DNA of 25,358 nucleotides from Polymyxa betae (GCA_003693705.1 RBZT01000393.1:1-25358), one strand, 5' to 3'. Shown: positions 1-9,019, counted from the first letter of the stretch. Numbers and translations: made by a program. Notes: generated by a model from the sequence alone, not told the origin.

Positions 1-1
1 C

Positions 2-160
2 GACCGCCAGGAACTCCAGCTGCTGATTGGTTCGTTCATGCAGAAACAGCAGGTGAATTTCGCCGATGCCTTCGGGGTTGCCGGCGACCGCCATGCAAGC
101 TGTGGTCGACGAGAAGTTCGCCGCATACTTGGTCAAGCCAAGGCGCTAAAGGAACTTTAG
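2..160 (+). CDS. possible 3' end of a gene entering from the left edge
   Basis: A frame open from base 2 ends with TAG at 158-160 (about 52 codons, GC-rich). The residues are mixed polar and hydrophobic (for example FADAFGVAGDRH). No start codon is in the window and I recognise no family. A second forward frame is also open here for nearly 300 bases, so the choice of frame is uncertain. Confidence 0.2.
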   Translation, partial: DRQELQLLIGSFMQKQQVNFADAFGVAGDRHASCGRREVRRILGQAKALKEL

Positions 161-592
161 AGAACATTGCAAAAGGCGAAAACAAAACTCGACCATGTTG
201 TGTTGGTCCCGGGAGAATCCAGAGGCGACATAATCGCTGGAATCGGCGACTTTGGCGGAAAATAGATCGTGCAAGACGGATGATAATAGCATGAGCTGGC
301 CCACCAGCGCTGCGATTAAGATCAGATCGGCCAGCATTACGACCGCGATGCTTCTCCGCTTCAGCTTATCCAATCGTGTTAGTTGCCGTTTCTATAAAAC
401 AGGATTAGCGATGATATCGGTTCGAGATTCATCACCGACCTTGGTCTTGCTGGTCTCTCCGCTGGATTTGTGCCCGCTGGATTCGTGGTTGGAGACCTTG
501 CTGACAGCCGAGCTGGCCGTTTTCGTATGGTGAGTGTCATGGATGATAGTGCTGTGTGAAGGCAGATGATCGAGATGGCCAGGTCGTTTCAT
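146..592 (-). CDS. small predicted membrane protein, two exons (hypothetical)
   Basis: Two minus-strand open stretches lie in the same frame, separated only by a TAG. A 48-nt GT..TATAG intron (392-439, phase 0, with a CTAAT branch-like sequence before the acceptor) would remove the stop. The joined product has about 132 residues from the ATG at 592. The first exon gives a hydrophilic Ser/Thr/His/Lys-rich region. The second begins with a basic stretch (KRQLTRLDKLKRR) and one hydrophobic segment of about 22 residues (IAVVMLADLILIAALVGQLM), which would make a single-pass or signal-anchor protein. I recognise no family. The start ATG overlaps the ATG of the opposite-strand model within one CATG, so one of the two models may be wrong. 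Confidence 0.33.
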
Positions 593-995
593 GAAGTCCA
601 CGACAGCAGGGGGAGTTACTTCTCCAGGCGATTACGAGAGCGATGTGCGAATTCGTAGCCGCATTGGTCAGATGGATCGTACCAGGGACGTGTGGAATAT
701 CTACACTAAGTTGAGGGGGTACAGAGCAGAATGTGTGACAATGAAGGGCTTTGAAATCTTTGTAGACGAAAATCGTGAAATCAGCGCAAAGAGAAGGGCA
801 GTATAGGAATCGAAACTGTTCGAGAGTAGTAACAGGCAATAGGGTTCGAAGCTCGAAGACGAAGGGCGGAATAAGAAACCTGAGGGCTTCAGACGAGTAC
901 AGAAACATCCTGCGACAGTGAATCCAATTTCGAAATACTGCACAAGGCACCTTGAGAGACAATTTGATAGGAACCACGGAGCTTTGTATCAGTGA
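591..995 (+). CDS. hypothetical protein, possible two-exon gene
   Basis: An open frame from ATG 591 runs into TAG after GTATAGG. A 42-nt intron (801-842, GTATAG...CAATAG, phase 0) restores the frame to a TGA at 993-995, giving about 120 residues. The product is basic and hydrophilic (for example RDVWNIYTKLRGYRAE, then GSKLEDEGRNKKPEGFRR). There is no signal peptide or membrane segment and no family is recognised. The intron size fits the 45-58 nt introns of better-supported genes in this window. Reading it as non-coding is a real alternative. Confidence 0.28.
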
Positions 996-1477
996 GCGGG
1001 CTTGGTTTTGTCTCTGTAAAATCGATAGATCTCGGTGAGATCACAAAATTACAGAATCAGAATTAAAAAAAAGTAACAATTGCGGCCCCTGTTTCATGTC
1101 GCGCCACTCTTGCCGCAGGACTTGGGGCAGCGGGCTGCGCTACCCAACATCCAGCCAGAGCGAGGGTGCGATTGCCCAGCGCGCGTGCCTTCATGCTAAC
1201 TCATGTCCTATATTATTCGACTTACGTTTTAATTAAACTCAATATCGTAGACTCGCTAATATCTGGTTCTCTTCTAACAAATTCTTTCATATAACCGATA
1301 CCGTTCCGTTTCCCCGTGTCGGCTCTACGGCTTATAACTGATATCCTCACATAGCTGTAAGCATTTGCAAAAAACGGTTATAAGAGAGTAAACGGAAAAA
1401 CGATTGAATTTGTTAGATTGCAAGCAATTCAGGTGTATTGGTTGAAAATAAGCGAATATCTGACTGTAGCAGAACTT
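996..1477. other. intergenic, no gene seen
   Basis: A GC-rich patch at about 1082-1195 sits in otherwise AT-rich sequence. I found no open frame, RNA gene or element boundary that I can support. Confidence 0.4.
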
Positions 1478-1873
1478 CTCTATTTCAGCAACCTCATAAA
1501 TCCCGCATTGGATCTCAACATGGACTTAGACTTTAGTGTTTGAAATGACAATATAACTTATGACATTAATGTAGGATTTTGATATTCATTGGGGATGAAG
1601 ATTTGAAATATCGGACATTCTACCTGATACTGGAACTTTATCTGCTGTTAGATTCATGATGAGGAGATAAAGCTGGAACAGCATCAACATCAAATTCCAT
1701 ATTACACCATGCAGAAAAAGTTCCAGTATCAGGTAGAGTGTCCGAAATTTCACAAGCTTCAATGAATGTCTGAATCATAGATTAATGTCATAAGATATAT
1801 TGTCATTTCATACACTAACATCTATGTCCAAGTTGAGATCCAATGCGGGATTTAGAAGGTTGCTGAAATAGAG
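1478..1873. repeat. fold-back repeat made of two inverted family copies
   Basis: The left arm (about 1478-1639, from tctatttcagcaacc) and the right arm (about 1717-1873) are imperfect reverse complements of about 160 bp. The loop is about 77 nt. Both arms are the exon 2-intron 2-exon 3 piece of the secreted gene family. They encode similar peptides (NPALDLN, LPDTGT) on opposite strands. In the left arm the intron acceptor has decayed from TTCAG to TTTTG. Confidence 0.75.
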
Positions 1874-1925
1874 ATCTGAGTATGATTGGATTGAATGCGA
1901 ATTATGGAGAATCGGTTCCTATAAT
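1707..1925 (-). pseudogene. secreted-family fragment: intron 1 acceptor, exon 2, intron 2, exon 3 start
   Basis: On the minus strand an ATAG acceptor (1919-1922) is followed by a 35-codon exon 2 (1814-1918) starting EPILHNSHSIQ. A 44-nt intron follows (1770-1813, GTATGAAATG...TTCAG), then an exon 3 beginning TFIEACEISDTLPDTGT. This matches the same segment of the complete gene at 18697-19689 (EPIRYHSDSIQ and so on), with the same acceptor and donor. It runs into the fold-back loop and has no later exons. Upstream it is fused directly to exon 4 sequence of the copy at 1935-2464, so it is a rearranged remnant. Confidence 0.7.
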
Positions 1926-1934
1926 GCATGTTAA

Positions 1935-2464
1935 AGAGGGAGATTGTTTCAACTGGTTCATCACTCGGATTATATAAGAGATAACAAAAACATAAAACTT
2001 GATAAGGAAACATTTCATTGATGGTTTTCTGAATAAGAGGAAAAGCTGGAACATTATCCGATGAAGATGTTGCTGTTGATAACGATTCAATATCCGCAAA
2101 TATCTGAATAATACATTAATTTCATAATATCAGTTATAAAATCATTTCATACAAAATCTACATCCAGGTGAAGACCAAAATCCAATGAGGCATCAAAGAG
2201 GTTGTATAAGCTGGGAATTTCCGAGAGATTTTGGCTTGGAAATGAATCATAGAGAGCCGGTTCCTATAATGCATATTAATGAGATGGGACTTATTTCAGT
2301 GGCAGCAATCATACTCCGGGCTCTGTAACATGGAAGTCTGGAGGAGACACAGTAGTAACATGATTCCCTTCAAGATAGTCTGTAACATTACCAGGCACAG
2401 AGCTGATTGTAGCCAAGCACCCAGATAGGTGGATTATCATGAAGACAATCGCTGGGCGAACCAT
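1935..2464 (-). pseudogene. secreted-family gene, exons 1-3 preserved, then broken
   Basis: Exon 1 (2315-2464, 50 codons) has a signal peptide (MVRPAIVFMIIHLSGCLA) and then VTDYLE, as in the gene at 18697. Intron 1 is 2264-2314 (GTATGATTG...TTATAG). Exon 2 is 2153-2263 (37 codons, EPALYDSF...LDVDF). Intron 2 is 2104-2152 (GTATGAAATG...TTCAG). Exon 3 is 2017-2103 (29 codons, ending QKTIN). All junctions are phase 0. The intron 3 donor is GA instead of GT (GAAATG versus GTAATG in two paralogues). Exon 4 sequence starts at about 1964 and is cut off by the next fragment, and exon 5 with the cysteine domain is missing. A short secreted product is still conceivable if transcription stops early, but I call it a pseudogene. 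Confidence 0.72.
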
Positions 2465-2553
2465 TTTTCAGACGAAATGAAAACGAATCGACGGGCTTCG
2501 GTGTTGCGAAACTTTTGCTGCAACTGTACGCGCAGTGTTCGGTTTCCTCTTTT

Positions 2554-2567
2554 AAGCTCGCGAGCTT
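2554..2567. promoter_or_regulatory. 14-bp perfect palindrome upstream of a family exon 1
   Basis: AAGCTCGCGAGCTT lies about 90 bp upstream of the minus-strand ATG at 2464, followed by further CTCGCG copies to about 2617. It could be a protein-binding site or simple local duplication. No function is known to me. Confidence 0.25.
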
Positions 2568-2993
2568 GCAAACTCGCGCGGCCCTGTCCTCGCACTTCCA
2601 GACTCGCGCACTTCTAAGCTCGTCTACATTCGGTTGATATCAGCAATACAATTTCTTCTCTCCTTCTTCATATTGATACGAAAATTATGATGGCTGTCGC
2701 AAAAAGTTGGTTCTATTACAGGACAGAATAGGGCCGGTCCCGCCCAGAGCGTCCGACAGGTCTATTTCCTTCTATAGAATCAATATCTACGGCTGCAACC
2801 AAGTCTGTGCCATTCGGACTATCTCCTCTGAATGAGGTTGATTGTGCTTCGTCTGCGATGAAGAATGTTTCCAGCCTGCAAATTGAAGAATCGGCTGTAC
2901 CTGAAAATCTGGACAAATAAACGAATTGTTCTGTCGATATCGATATTTCACTTCGACTATTTTCATCTTTGGACACTGGAATGCTCCCATTTA

Positions 2994-3760
2994 CCGTGCC
3001 TACTCTGATAACCGATACTCCCGGGAGTCGGGGGTTCGCATCGGATATCAAGAAATATCGGATATCAATACAAATTTTGCGTTCGCAGACAAATGTGCGT
3101 CAGTGCAGACCAGTCGCGCAGTTTTCTGAGAAATCATTGGGCATATTTTACATTTGTGAAAATTTTTCCACGGAGTGCGAGGTCTATTCACTGTGTGCTC
3201 TAAACTCTCTGCATCTTCAAACGTCATGGAGCCCTAATTCCATTTAAACCTGACAGATGCGGATATTGCTCAGTATGAGAAGGCCTGAAGTGTAATGTCG
3301 AAGAGTGTCCGTGCGAGGATGAAATCCAGGATGATGATGACGATCGACGCATAGGAAATGATTCCTCTAAAGCATCGAATTCATGCTCTCCGAACAGTGG
3401 TTTTGACTTGTGATGTTAGATGAAGATCCGGAGTTTCAGCGCAAAGTCCGGACGGTAATTCATGATTAAACCGTCATCCAGGCAACAGCAGCGTGAAGAT
3501 TCCTTCAGCAACGGTCGAATCATGATTTCTTTCGTTCTTCGATTGAATAACCTCTAAATACAACCAAGCATTGCTGATTCCTTCAGTTTTTATAAATTTC
3601 TGATAACCGATATTTCGCGAATTTGGTATCGGATATTAGATAATAGAAAACCCCCAGTCATATTGGATATCATCCATAGTACCGATCCGGAATTCCAAAA
3701 AAATTATCGGATATCGGAGTATATCGGTTTTCGGAGTATCGGTTATCGGAGTGGGCACGG
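2994..3760. mobile_element. short TIR DNA transposon with TA target duplication
   Basis: The left end (CCGTGCCTACTCTGATAACC and on to 3020) and the right end (3734-3760) are inverted repeats of 27 bp with two mismatches. TA lies directly outside both ends (2992-2993 and 3761-3762). Inside each end are further ATCGGATATC and TATCGG motifs that are themselves nearly palindromic. The 767-bp interior has no long open frame. A stop-interrupted plus-strand stretch at about 3247-3412 encodes a cysteine-rich then acidic peptide (RCGYC, CNVEECPC, then a run of Asp) that may be a transposase or host-gene remnant. TA duplications suggest a Tc1/mariner-type superfamily, but without a transposase this is only a guess. 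It is probably a non-autonomous element. Confidence 0.7.
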
Positions 3761-3838
3761 TATGCAGTACATAGCTGGTGAAAACGGATTCTCGATTGCA
3801 CGAACAGGCCACAAGATGGATGATGAAAGTTCACAGCA

Positions 3839-4452
3839 CTCCGCCTCTCGTAGCCGTGCTGTGAGGTAGGCTTTTGTTAGAACGCCTCCGTTCAATAAGC
3901 ATACGACGGCTACGGCGAAGCGCGGCAGGTCCTGGATCGCGAGTAACACTGTGGTGAAGAAGTCCATATCCGTGATTTCTGCGCCGCCAGCGGCCTTGAT
4001 CTGTCGTGTCGGCTCCAGCATGTAGCTCGTGAACTCCTGCACGTTCTGGCTCTCGTTCATCCGGGCTTGGCGGAATTCGTGCGACAGTAGAACGACATTC
4101 TGGCTGCTCACGGACCGATGTGCATTCCTTAGGGCCGCCCATGCCTCTGACGGTGTCTTGGTTTCGAATAAATAATTCAGCTGATCCGACTCCACAGCTC
4201 CAATGATTATAGAATAGCAGAGGTCGGCATCATCGCCTGTTGCATTAGGGTCTTCCAAAATATGAGCCTTTTGAAGTCCCCGTAAAAATGCCTGGAAAGC
4301 AAAGGAGAACCTTGACCAGTTCTGCGGTTTAGCTTCGGGCCGGTGTACGAAAGCGGGCCTGGGCCCATAACCTGAAAGGAGGTGTTCTTACTCCAACCGC
4401 CGTTGTCGCCTGTTGCACCGTCCGAAGATTCGTTTGAACCACCCGTCGTCAT
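3839..4452 (-). pseudogene. Ty1/copia-type Gag fragment (UBN2-like), frameshifted
   Basis: From the ATG at 4452 the frame encodes a Ser/Gly-rich start and GPKLN. After a shift near 4320 it continues as NWSRFSFAFQAFLRGLQ and ILEDPNATGDD. Then follow LCYSIIIGAV, TPSEAWAALRNAH, ESQNVQEF and TDMDFFTTVLLAIQDLP. This order (KLNGxNWxxW-like start, acid-then-leucine helix, xxAWxxL, VQEFxxxM, LLxxLP) is the pattern of copia Gag (DUF4219/UBN2) proteins. No zinc knuckle, protease or pol follows; the frame dies near the TIR element at 3760. It lies back to back with the gypsy fragment, so two unrelated retroelements have been juxtaposed. Confidence 0.72.
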
Positions 4453-4597
4453 TCTCACAATGCTGAATAATCGGCGTAGACATTTAGTAACCAAAATCAG
4501 AGTGAATGTATTGAATGGAAACAATCTCGTAACGATCCGGAACAGCTCCGGAAGTTGAGCCGGAACATGACTCACTCGGAAGGGCGAACTTCCGTAA

Positions 4598-5289
4598 CAT
4601 ATCTTCAGCTCTAAAGGATTGAGACATGACCCATCTCGTATTCAAGCCTTGATTGAGATGCCAGTTCCCACTCGAGCCAATGAGTCACAGCAGATTCGCA
4701 TGGCGTCGTAATGGATGTCACGGTCGATACCTAATTATAATCAAATTGTGGTTCCTCTCCAGGATATCCTTGAAGACGCTATGAAATTGCAGCCACGCCG
4801 GACTAAGAAAGCAGCCAGCCGAATTTGCTTACAGCAATTTGGTTGGAATGATGTTCACACATCAGCTTTCGAGGCTTTGAAAAGTGCTATTTCCAATACA
4901 GTAGAGCTAGCATATCTTAAAGATACTTTGATTCAATGCGTTTTTTGGGACGCAAGCTATATGCTAGTTCAGGTCTTGTGACGCAGATTCCACCTGAAGA
5001 TCTTGACTGCCCAATTTCAGAGCAGCATCATCAACCGTTGGGCTTTGTCGGACATCGGTTTAATGGCTCGGAATTAAATTGGACCACAGTGGATAAAGAA
5101 GCTTTTGCTATAAAAGAATCACTAAAAAAGCTGACATATTTATTACATATGCAACAGCCATTCCATTTATTTTCGGACCATAAGAATCTTATCGCCATGT
5201 ATAATCCCATGCGATGTACAAAGCAATCAGCTGAAAGATTGATTCGCTGGGGTATTGAGTTACGTGAATTTAATTATATAATCCACCAG
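4598..5289 (+). pseudogene. gypsy RT C-terminus plus RNase H, with stop and frameshifts
   Basis: The frame from 4598 reads GLRHDPSRIQALIEMPVP, then TAA at 4709, then IPNYNQIVVPLQDIL, PRRTKKAASR and HTSAFEALKSAI, the usual RT thumb-connection region. RNase H follows: FWDAS (first catalytic Asp), a frameshift at about 4965-4980, LVTQIPPEDLD, TTVDKEAFAIKESL (catalytic Glu) and LFSDHKNL (catalytic Asp). The frame ends at a TGA at 5290-5292; a one-base shift there joins it to ENNIWADLLSRWG in the integrase frame. Catalytic residues are intact although the frame is not, suggesting fairly recent decay. Confidence 0.85.
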
Positions 5290-5290
5290 T

Positions 5291-6874
5291 GAAAACAATA
5301 TTTGGGCTGATTTACTTTCACGTTGGGGGGCAGGGCTTCCTAATGATAGCCCAACCATCCACGTTAGTCGATTAAAAACATCAGGGGACGACCCTGTTGT
5401 CGATCCAGTCACAATAATACCCACGTTTACTCGTGTGCAACCTTGTCAAAATTTAGTCTGGCCAGACCTATCTGAGATAATGCAGGAGCAGAGTCTCCAC
5501 CTTTCTCATGACAGTTTTGCTAAAAACTCAGATGGACTTATGGTTGACACACATCAAAGAGTAATTATACCAGTGCAGAGTACGGATCTGATCTGTCGCC
5601 TATGCATCATAGCACATGCTGGATGTCATTGTGGCCATTTATCTACAAAAAATACATTATCTCTGTTACAAAAGTGGGTGTATTGGATTGGAATGGAGCA
5701 GGATGTTAAGCATGTCTGCACTTCTTGCCTACACTGTCTTGATTACCTATATATAGCTCCAAAATTAAAGAGCTCGGTAAACTATCAATGGATTTTTGTG
5801 ATCAGAGACGATTTTTCGGGTTTGGTTTTATTGAAACCTGTTATTATTCCCAATAGTGATGCCACAGTAGATTCATTGCTGCAATGGCGTTCTCTCTTTG
5901 GAAGCTCGAAAATTTTTGTTTCTGACCAGGCAGCATATTTCATGTCAACAATCATGAAATTACTTGCCCGGCGTTTGGGAACTGAGCAGCATTTTGTTAC
6001 AGCGTATTCCCATTATTCTAATGGTACGATAGAAATTGTTAATCGTCAAATATTAAATTTATTACGAAGCTTAATATCTGAGCTACGTCTTGATAAGGCT
6101 GATTGGCCTTACTTGATTAAACTAATTGAACATACCTTAAACCACCGTCCTCAGAGACGCCTTGGAGGCCATGCTCCTATTACAGTGATGACGGGATTAC
6201 CGGCTGACAATCCTTTGGATACAGTCTTTTATAATCCGAAATCAATGGCAATTAGTGCCGTTGAGATCAGTTCTCAAGTGATTTCTGATTCGGTTGATCT
6301 ATTGCAATCCAGTTTAGCAAATATGCATAAAAAAATAGTTTCTATTTCAGAAACTGAACGACAACTTCATAGACAATGTCGATCACAGCATCGCACTCTT
6401 CCGAATTTTGGGGTTGGTGATTATGTTTTAGTTGCCATTCCAAGCAAAAAATATTATCTCAAATTGCATCTTACTTGGCATGGTCCATATCGAGTTGTTG
6501 ATACACATAAATCTTATGTCTTCACAGTCGAGTATTTACTGACTAAGAAGCACTTCGAGGTTCACGGTGATAGACTTCAATTTTATTCTGACAAAAATTT
6601 AAATGTCACTGAGGAGATTCTGAATCAATTCGCTTATGATACCAGTGCTCGACAGATAGAAAAGATCTGCGATGCTCGACTTGATTCAGTTAACCATCAA
6701 ATAGATTACCTCGTTATATGGCGAGGCTTTACAGATTTGGAAAATTCTTGGTGCCCAGGCTTTAGTCTTCATTATGTCAACCCTGAGGTCATCAGAAAAT
6801 TTGTATCAGAGAATCCACAACATCCTCTGATTACAACAATACAAACATTTTTATCCCAAACTTTACATTGTTAG
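5291..6874 (+). CDS. gypsy integrase with chromodomain (long open remnant)
   Basis: Open for 527 codons from 5291 with no own start; formerly part of a Pol polyprotein. Visible parts are the RNase H tail (ENNIWADLLSRWG), an HHCC zinc-binding region (HAGCHCGHLS ... CTSCLHC) and the core domain. The core has Asp in LDYLYIAP, Asp in FVSDQAAYF and Glu in GTIEIVNR, with 35 residues between the last two (DD35E). Then come a GPY/F-like region (VGDYVLVAIP, WHGPYRVVD), EVHGDRLQFY, and a chromodomain (IDYLVIWRGFTDLENSW). The usual 25-30 residue linker between the zinc region and the first catalytic Asp is almost absent: CLHC joins LDYLYIA directly, and the segment between that motif and the next strand also looks short. 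The enzyme is therefore probably inactive. Confidence 0.85.
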   Translation, partial: ENNIWADLLSRWGAGLPNDSPTIHVSRLKTSGDDPVVDPVTIIPTFTRVQPCQNLVWPDLSEIMQEQSLHLSHDSFAKNSDGLMVDTHQRVIIPVQSTDLICRLCIIAHAGCHCGHLSTKNTLSLLQKWVYWIGMEQDVKHVCTSCLHCLDYLYIAPKLKSSVNYQWIFVIRDDFSGLVLLKPVIIPNSDATVDSLLQWRSLFGSSKIFVSDQAAYFMSTIMKLLARRLGTEQHFVTAYSHYSNGTIEIVNRQILNLLRSLISELRLDKADWPYLIKLIEHTLNHRPQRRLGGHAPITVMTGLPADNPLDTVFYNPKSMAISAVEISSQVISDSVDLLQSSLANMHKKIVSISETERQLHRQCRSQHRTLPNFGVGDYVLVAIPSKKYYLKLHLTWHGPYRVVDTHKSYVFTVEYLLTKKHFEVHGDRLQFYSDKNLNVTEEILNQFAYDTSARQIEKICDARLDSVNHQIDYLVIWRGFTDLENSWCPGFSLHYVNPEVIRKFVSENPQHPLITTIQTFLSQTLHC

Positions 6875-6984
6875 CTAGCAGACCTTTTTTCCAAAACCCG
6901 GTTTCATCCCATTGGGTTTTTCGGGGCGGTTTTACTGGTGCTACTACAATTGTACATAACACAAATTTCTGCATAAATTTGTTT

Positions 6985-7213
6985 TGGAGGAAGGTAGTGT
7001 ATGGGGGCTGCGACCCCTGTGATAATATTGACTGGTGATGGACGTGATCAGACTGAACGGTAAAGAAGCATCCTGGAGATTCATCATATTATATAGAATA
7101 AGATATGTATTAAAATAAATCAGAAAGAATCTTAATTCGATTACTGGGACAAACCACACAAGCAGAGTGCTCGAGCTGCGCACAATACAGATACCTACGG
7201 GGACTTAACGGGA
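6985..7213 (+). repeat. polypurine tract and candidate 3' LTR of the gypsy element
   Basis: A purine run (TTGGAGGAAGG) ends just before TGTATGGGGGC at 6998, the position where a gypsy 3' LTR would begin. A TATATA-like box (about 7091) and AATAAA (about 7116) lie inside. The right end is not fixed, because no second LTR is in the window for comparison. Confidence 0.4.
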
Positions 7214-7786
7214 ATTTGCATAAACTGCGTCCCTTGTAGAGTTGCAAAAACAAGTGCGTATTTCTGCACAATCCAGAGTGTGGGCTTTCTTGAGTTTTTG
7301 ACGGATACTTTATATACTGCGAGACTTTGTCCTTCGTGACTTGGTCCTGTTAATATATCTGTTCTGCAATCATCGGGAGCGCGACGGCAGTAAAGCTGAG
7401 AGCTCCGTGAAGAGCAGCAACAATGGACAGAGATTTCATTCACTCGCGATATCATCTTGTTTTATGATCAGATTCCAGAGAGATCCTGAGAAGGCTTCAT
7501 TGCTTTTCAACAGCGATAAGGCCTTCATTGCTGGTCTCGTAATTAGAGGTTATTGAATCTGAATCCGAAAAACCTTCCAATCTATCTTCTCCATATTATT
7601 TTATGATTCCTTCTCAGCCAGATCAACCAATGAGTAGCTGCTGGAAACAAACAAAATGACGTTTTTATAAAGAAGTGAAATAGCGCTCTGTTGTTCGACA
7701 ATGGTTCTAAGCTGACCATATTGAAGGAAGCCTCAGGAATGATTGAATGGCAAAAGCCGGAAAATCGAGAACAATTTATTGAAAAA
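7214..7786. other. intergenic, no gene seen
   Basis: Only short frames without recognisable motifs occur here. It separates the retroelement from the divergent membrane-protein pair. Confidence 0.4.
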
Positions 7787-8217
7787 TCATGCACGAAGTT
7801 TCCTTTCAATGGCGGATTTCAAAGTATACAATAAGACATAGAGAGCTGGCGCCCATTTCTTAGGCTGCAGATTCTTCAAGACGTTCAATCCAATGCTCGG
7901 GGATGTGCAGGAGGTATCACAGCGATGATCGACGACAGCCACAGCCGGGATCATTACCAAATAGAGCAAGCCGAGCGCGCAGATGCCGAATGGGAAGGGC
8001 AGCGTCAGAGCCCATACAAAGAACCCAGCTTGAAGCAGTAGGCCCCGCACCGTTCCGCGACCGCCTGAGAATGACGAACTTGTTGCGGCATCAGAAGCGG
8101 AACTTGGTCGTCGGCCGCAACCATGGCCGCGGTTTCAATATCCGCCTCAACGGCTTGGCTGCGGACCAGTACGCCCGCGATGACGACGAACGACAGAAGC
8201 AGCCGCGTCGATGACAT
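7787..8217 (-). pseudogene. small secretory/membrane protein, paralogue of 8573-9019, frameshifted
   Basis: The ATG at 8217 opens a signal-peptide-like start (MSSTRLLLSFVVIAGVLVRSQAV), an acidic stretch and DQVPLL, then meets a TGA at about 8005. From about 8050 the overlapping frame continues with GLLLQAGFFVWALTLPF, ALGLLYLVMIPAVAVVDHR, SPSIGLNVLKNLQPKKW and a hydrophobic tail. Joined by a one-base shift near GGTGCGGGG (8040-8050) it gives about 143 residues that line up with the 148-residue plus-strand protein throughout. The shift could be a true null mutation or an error in a G run. Function is unknown; both paralogues have a signal peptide or anchor and two later hydrophobic segments. 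Confidence 0.7.
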
Positions 8218-8572
8218 GATGTCTGGAGGCGGGGAACAATAGCTGAGAGGTCATTTCATGGAGGCCCCTCGCACTCCGCCACGGAGAACTTAGATAGGAA
8301 GTTATAGGTCTTTTAGTCTTCTTCAGATATTCAGTTTCCTGTTTTCGCGACAGTTGTAGTAACAACTTTACAAACAGCGCAGTTTTCAAAAAGTGCGCCA
8401 TTGTCCACCAAAACTGCGAACTGAAACACGCCCATATCTGAGTGTCTCAAGTCACGGAATTTTGTATTAAATCAAACACGCCCTGGTCGAAATCTGTTCA
8501 CGGTCTCCGCAATGGACCGCAGTAGCGGGTCACTCACCCGGCCATTCTCAACTGTCGTTTTCAAAGCTCATC
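8218..8572. promoter_or_regulatory. shared divergent promoter region of the paralogous pair
   Basis: The 355-bp gap between two oppositely oriented ATGs. AAAACTGCG occurs once towards each gene: at 8410-8418 (plus), 155 bp before ATG 8573, and at 8378-8386 (minus), 161 bp before ATG 8217. The same 9-mer lies 78 and 80 bp before two secreted-family start codons. A transcription factor site is an inference. Confidence 0.4.
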
Positions 8573-9019
8573 ATGTCGTCCAACTCGGCGATTCGGTCCT
8601 CGGTCTCTATCGCGGTCATGCTGGTCCTGTGTCAAGCCGTTTCCATCACGAGCTCGTATGACGACGCCGCCTCCGAGCAGGACCCGCTTCTGGTGCGTGG
8701 TGAAGCCGCCCCCGAGCAGGTCCCGTCGCGCGTTGAAATCGGCCGAGTCCCTCTTTCGCATTCGATCGCCGATTGGAGCGGCCGCCTGCTGCTGTTTTCG
8801 TTCGTCTCGTCGTTTATCGCCATGAAGCCGGAATACGCCCTCGCTGCTATCGGATTGATGAATGTTGTGAATATCATCGCCGAGCCAATTGTTACTCGGG
8901 GTGGTACCAACCGATCTCCGAGACCTTTATTGAACTTTGTTAAAGCTCTGGAGCCCAAATCGAGTGATCTCTTTATATTCGGTATCCTCTGCCTCTTCAA
9001 GTTTCTTCTGGACGCATAA
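8573..9019 (+). CDS. small secretory/membrane protein (hypothetical, 148 aa)
   Basis: A single uninterrupted frame from ATG 8573 to TAA 9017-9019. Residues 1-27 look like a signal peptide or anchor (SVSIAVMLVLCQAVSI). An acidic segment follows with EQDPLL, matching DQVPLL in the divergent paralogue; (D/E)xxPLL fits the acidic dileucine sorting motif if that part faces the cytosol. Hydrophobic segments are at about residues 70-85 (GRLLLFSFVSSFIAM), 88-105 (ALAAIGLMNVVNIIAEPIV) and the C-terminus (FIFGILCLFKFLL). The two copies share GLxxxVxIxAxxVxxR-like and LNxVKxLxPK-like blocks, so selection on protein sequence is likely. I know no family for it. It is GC-richer than its surroundings. The start is supported by the paralogue's MSS start. 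Confidence 0.75.
   Translation: MSSNSAIRSSVSIAVMLVLCQAVSITSSYDDAASEQDPLLVRGEAAPEQVPSRVEIGRVPLSHSIADWSGRLLLFSFVSSFIAMKPEYALAAIGLMNVVNIIAEPIVTRGGTNRSPRPLLNFVKALEPKSSDLFIFGILCLFKFLLDA

Larger units (their letters stand above)
4598..7213 (+). mobile_element. 5'-truncated Ty3/gypsy chromodomain retrotransposon
   Basis: In order: end of reverse transcriptase, RNase H, integrase with GPY/F-like region and chromodomain, a purine-rich tract and a candidate 3' LTR. The 5' LTR, gag, protease and the polymerase palm are missing, so the copy cannot move on its own. The RT end holds an in-frame TAA, and there are at least two frameshifts before the integrase. Confidence 0.85.
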
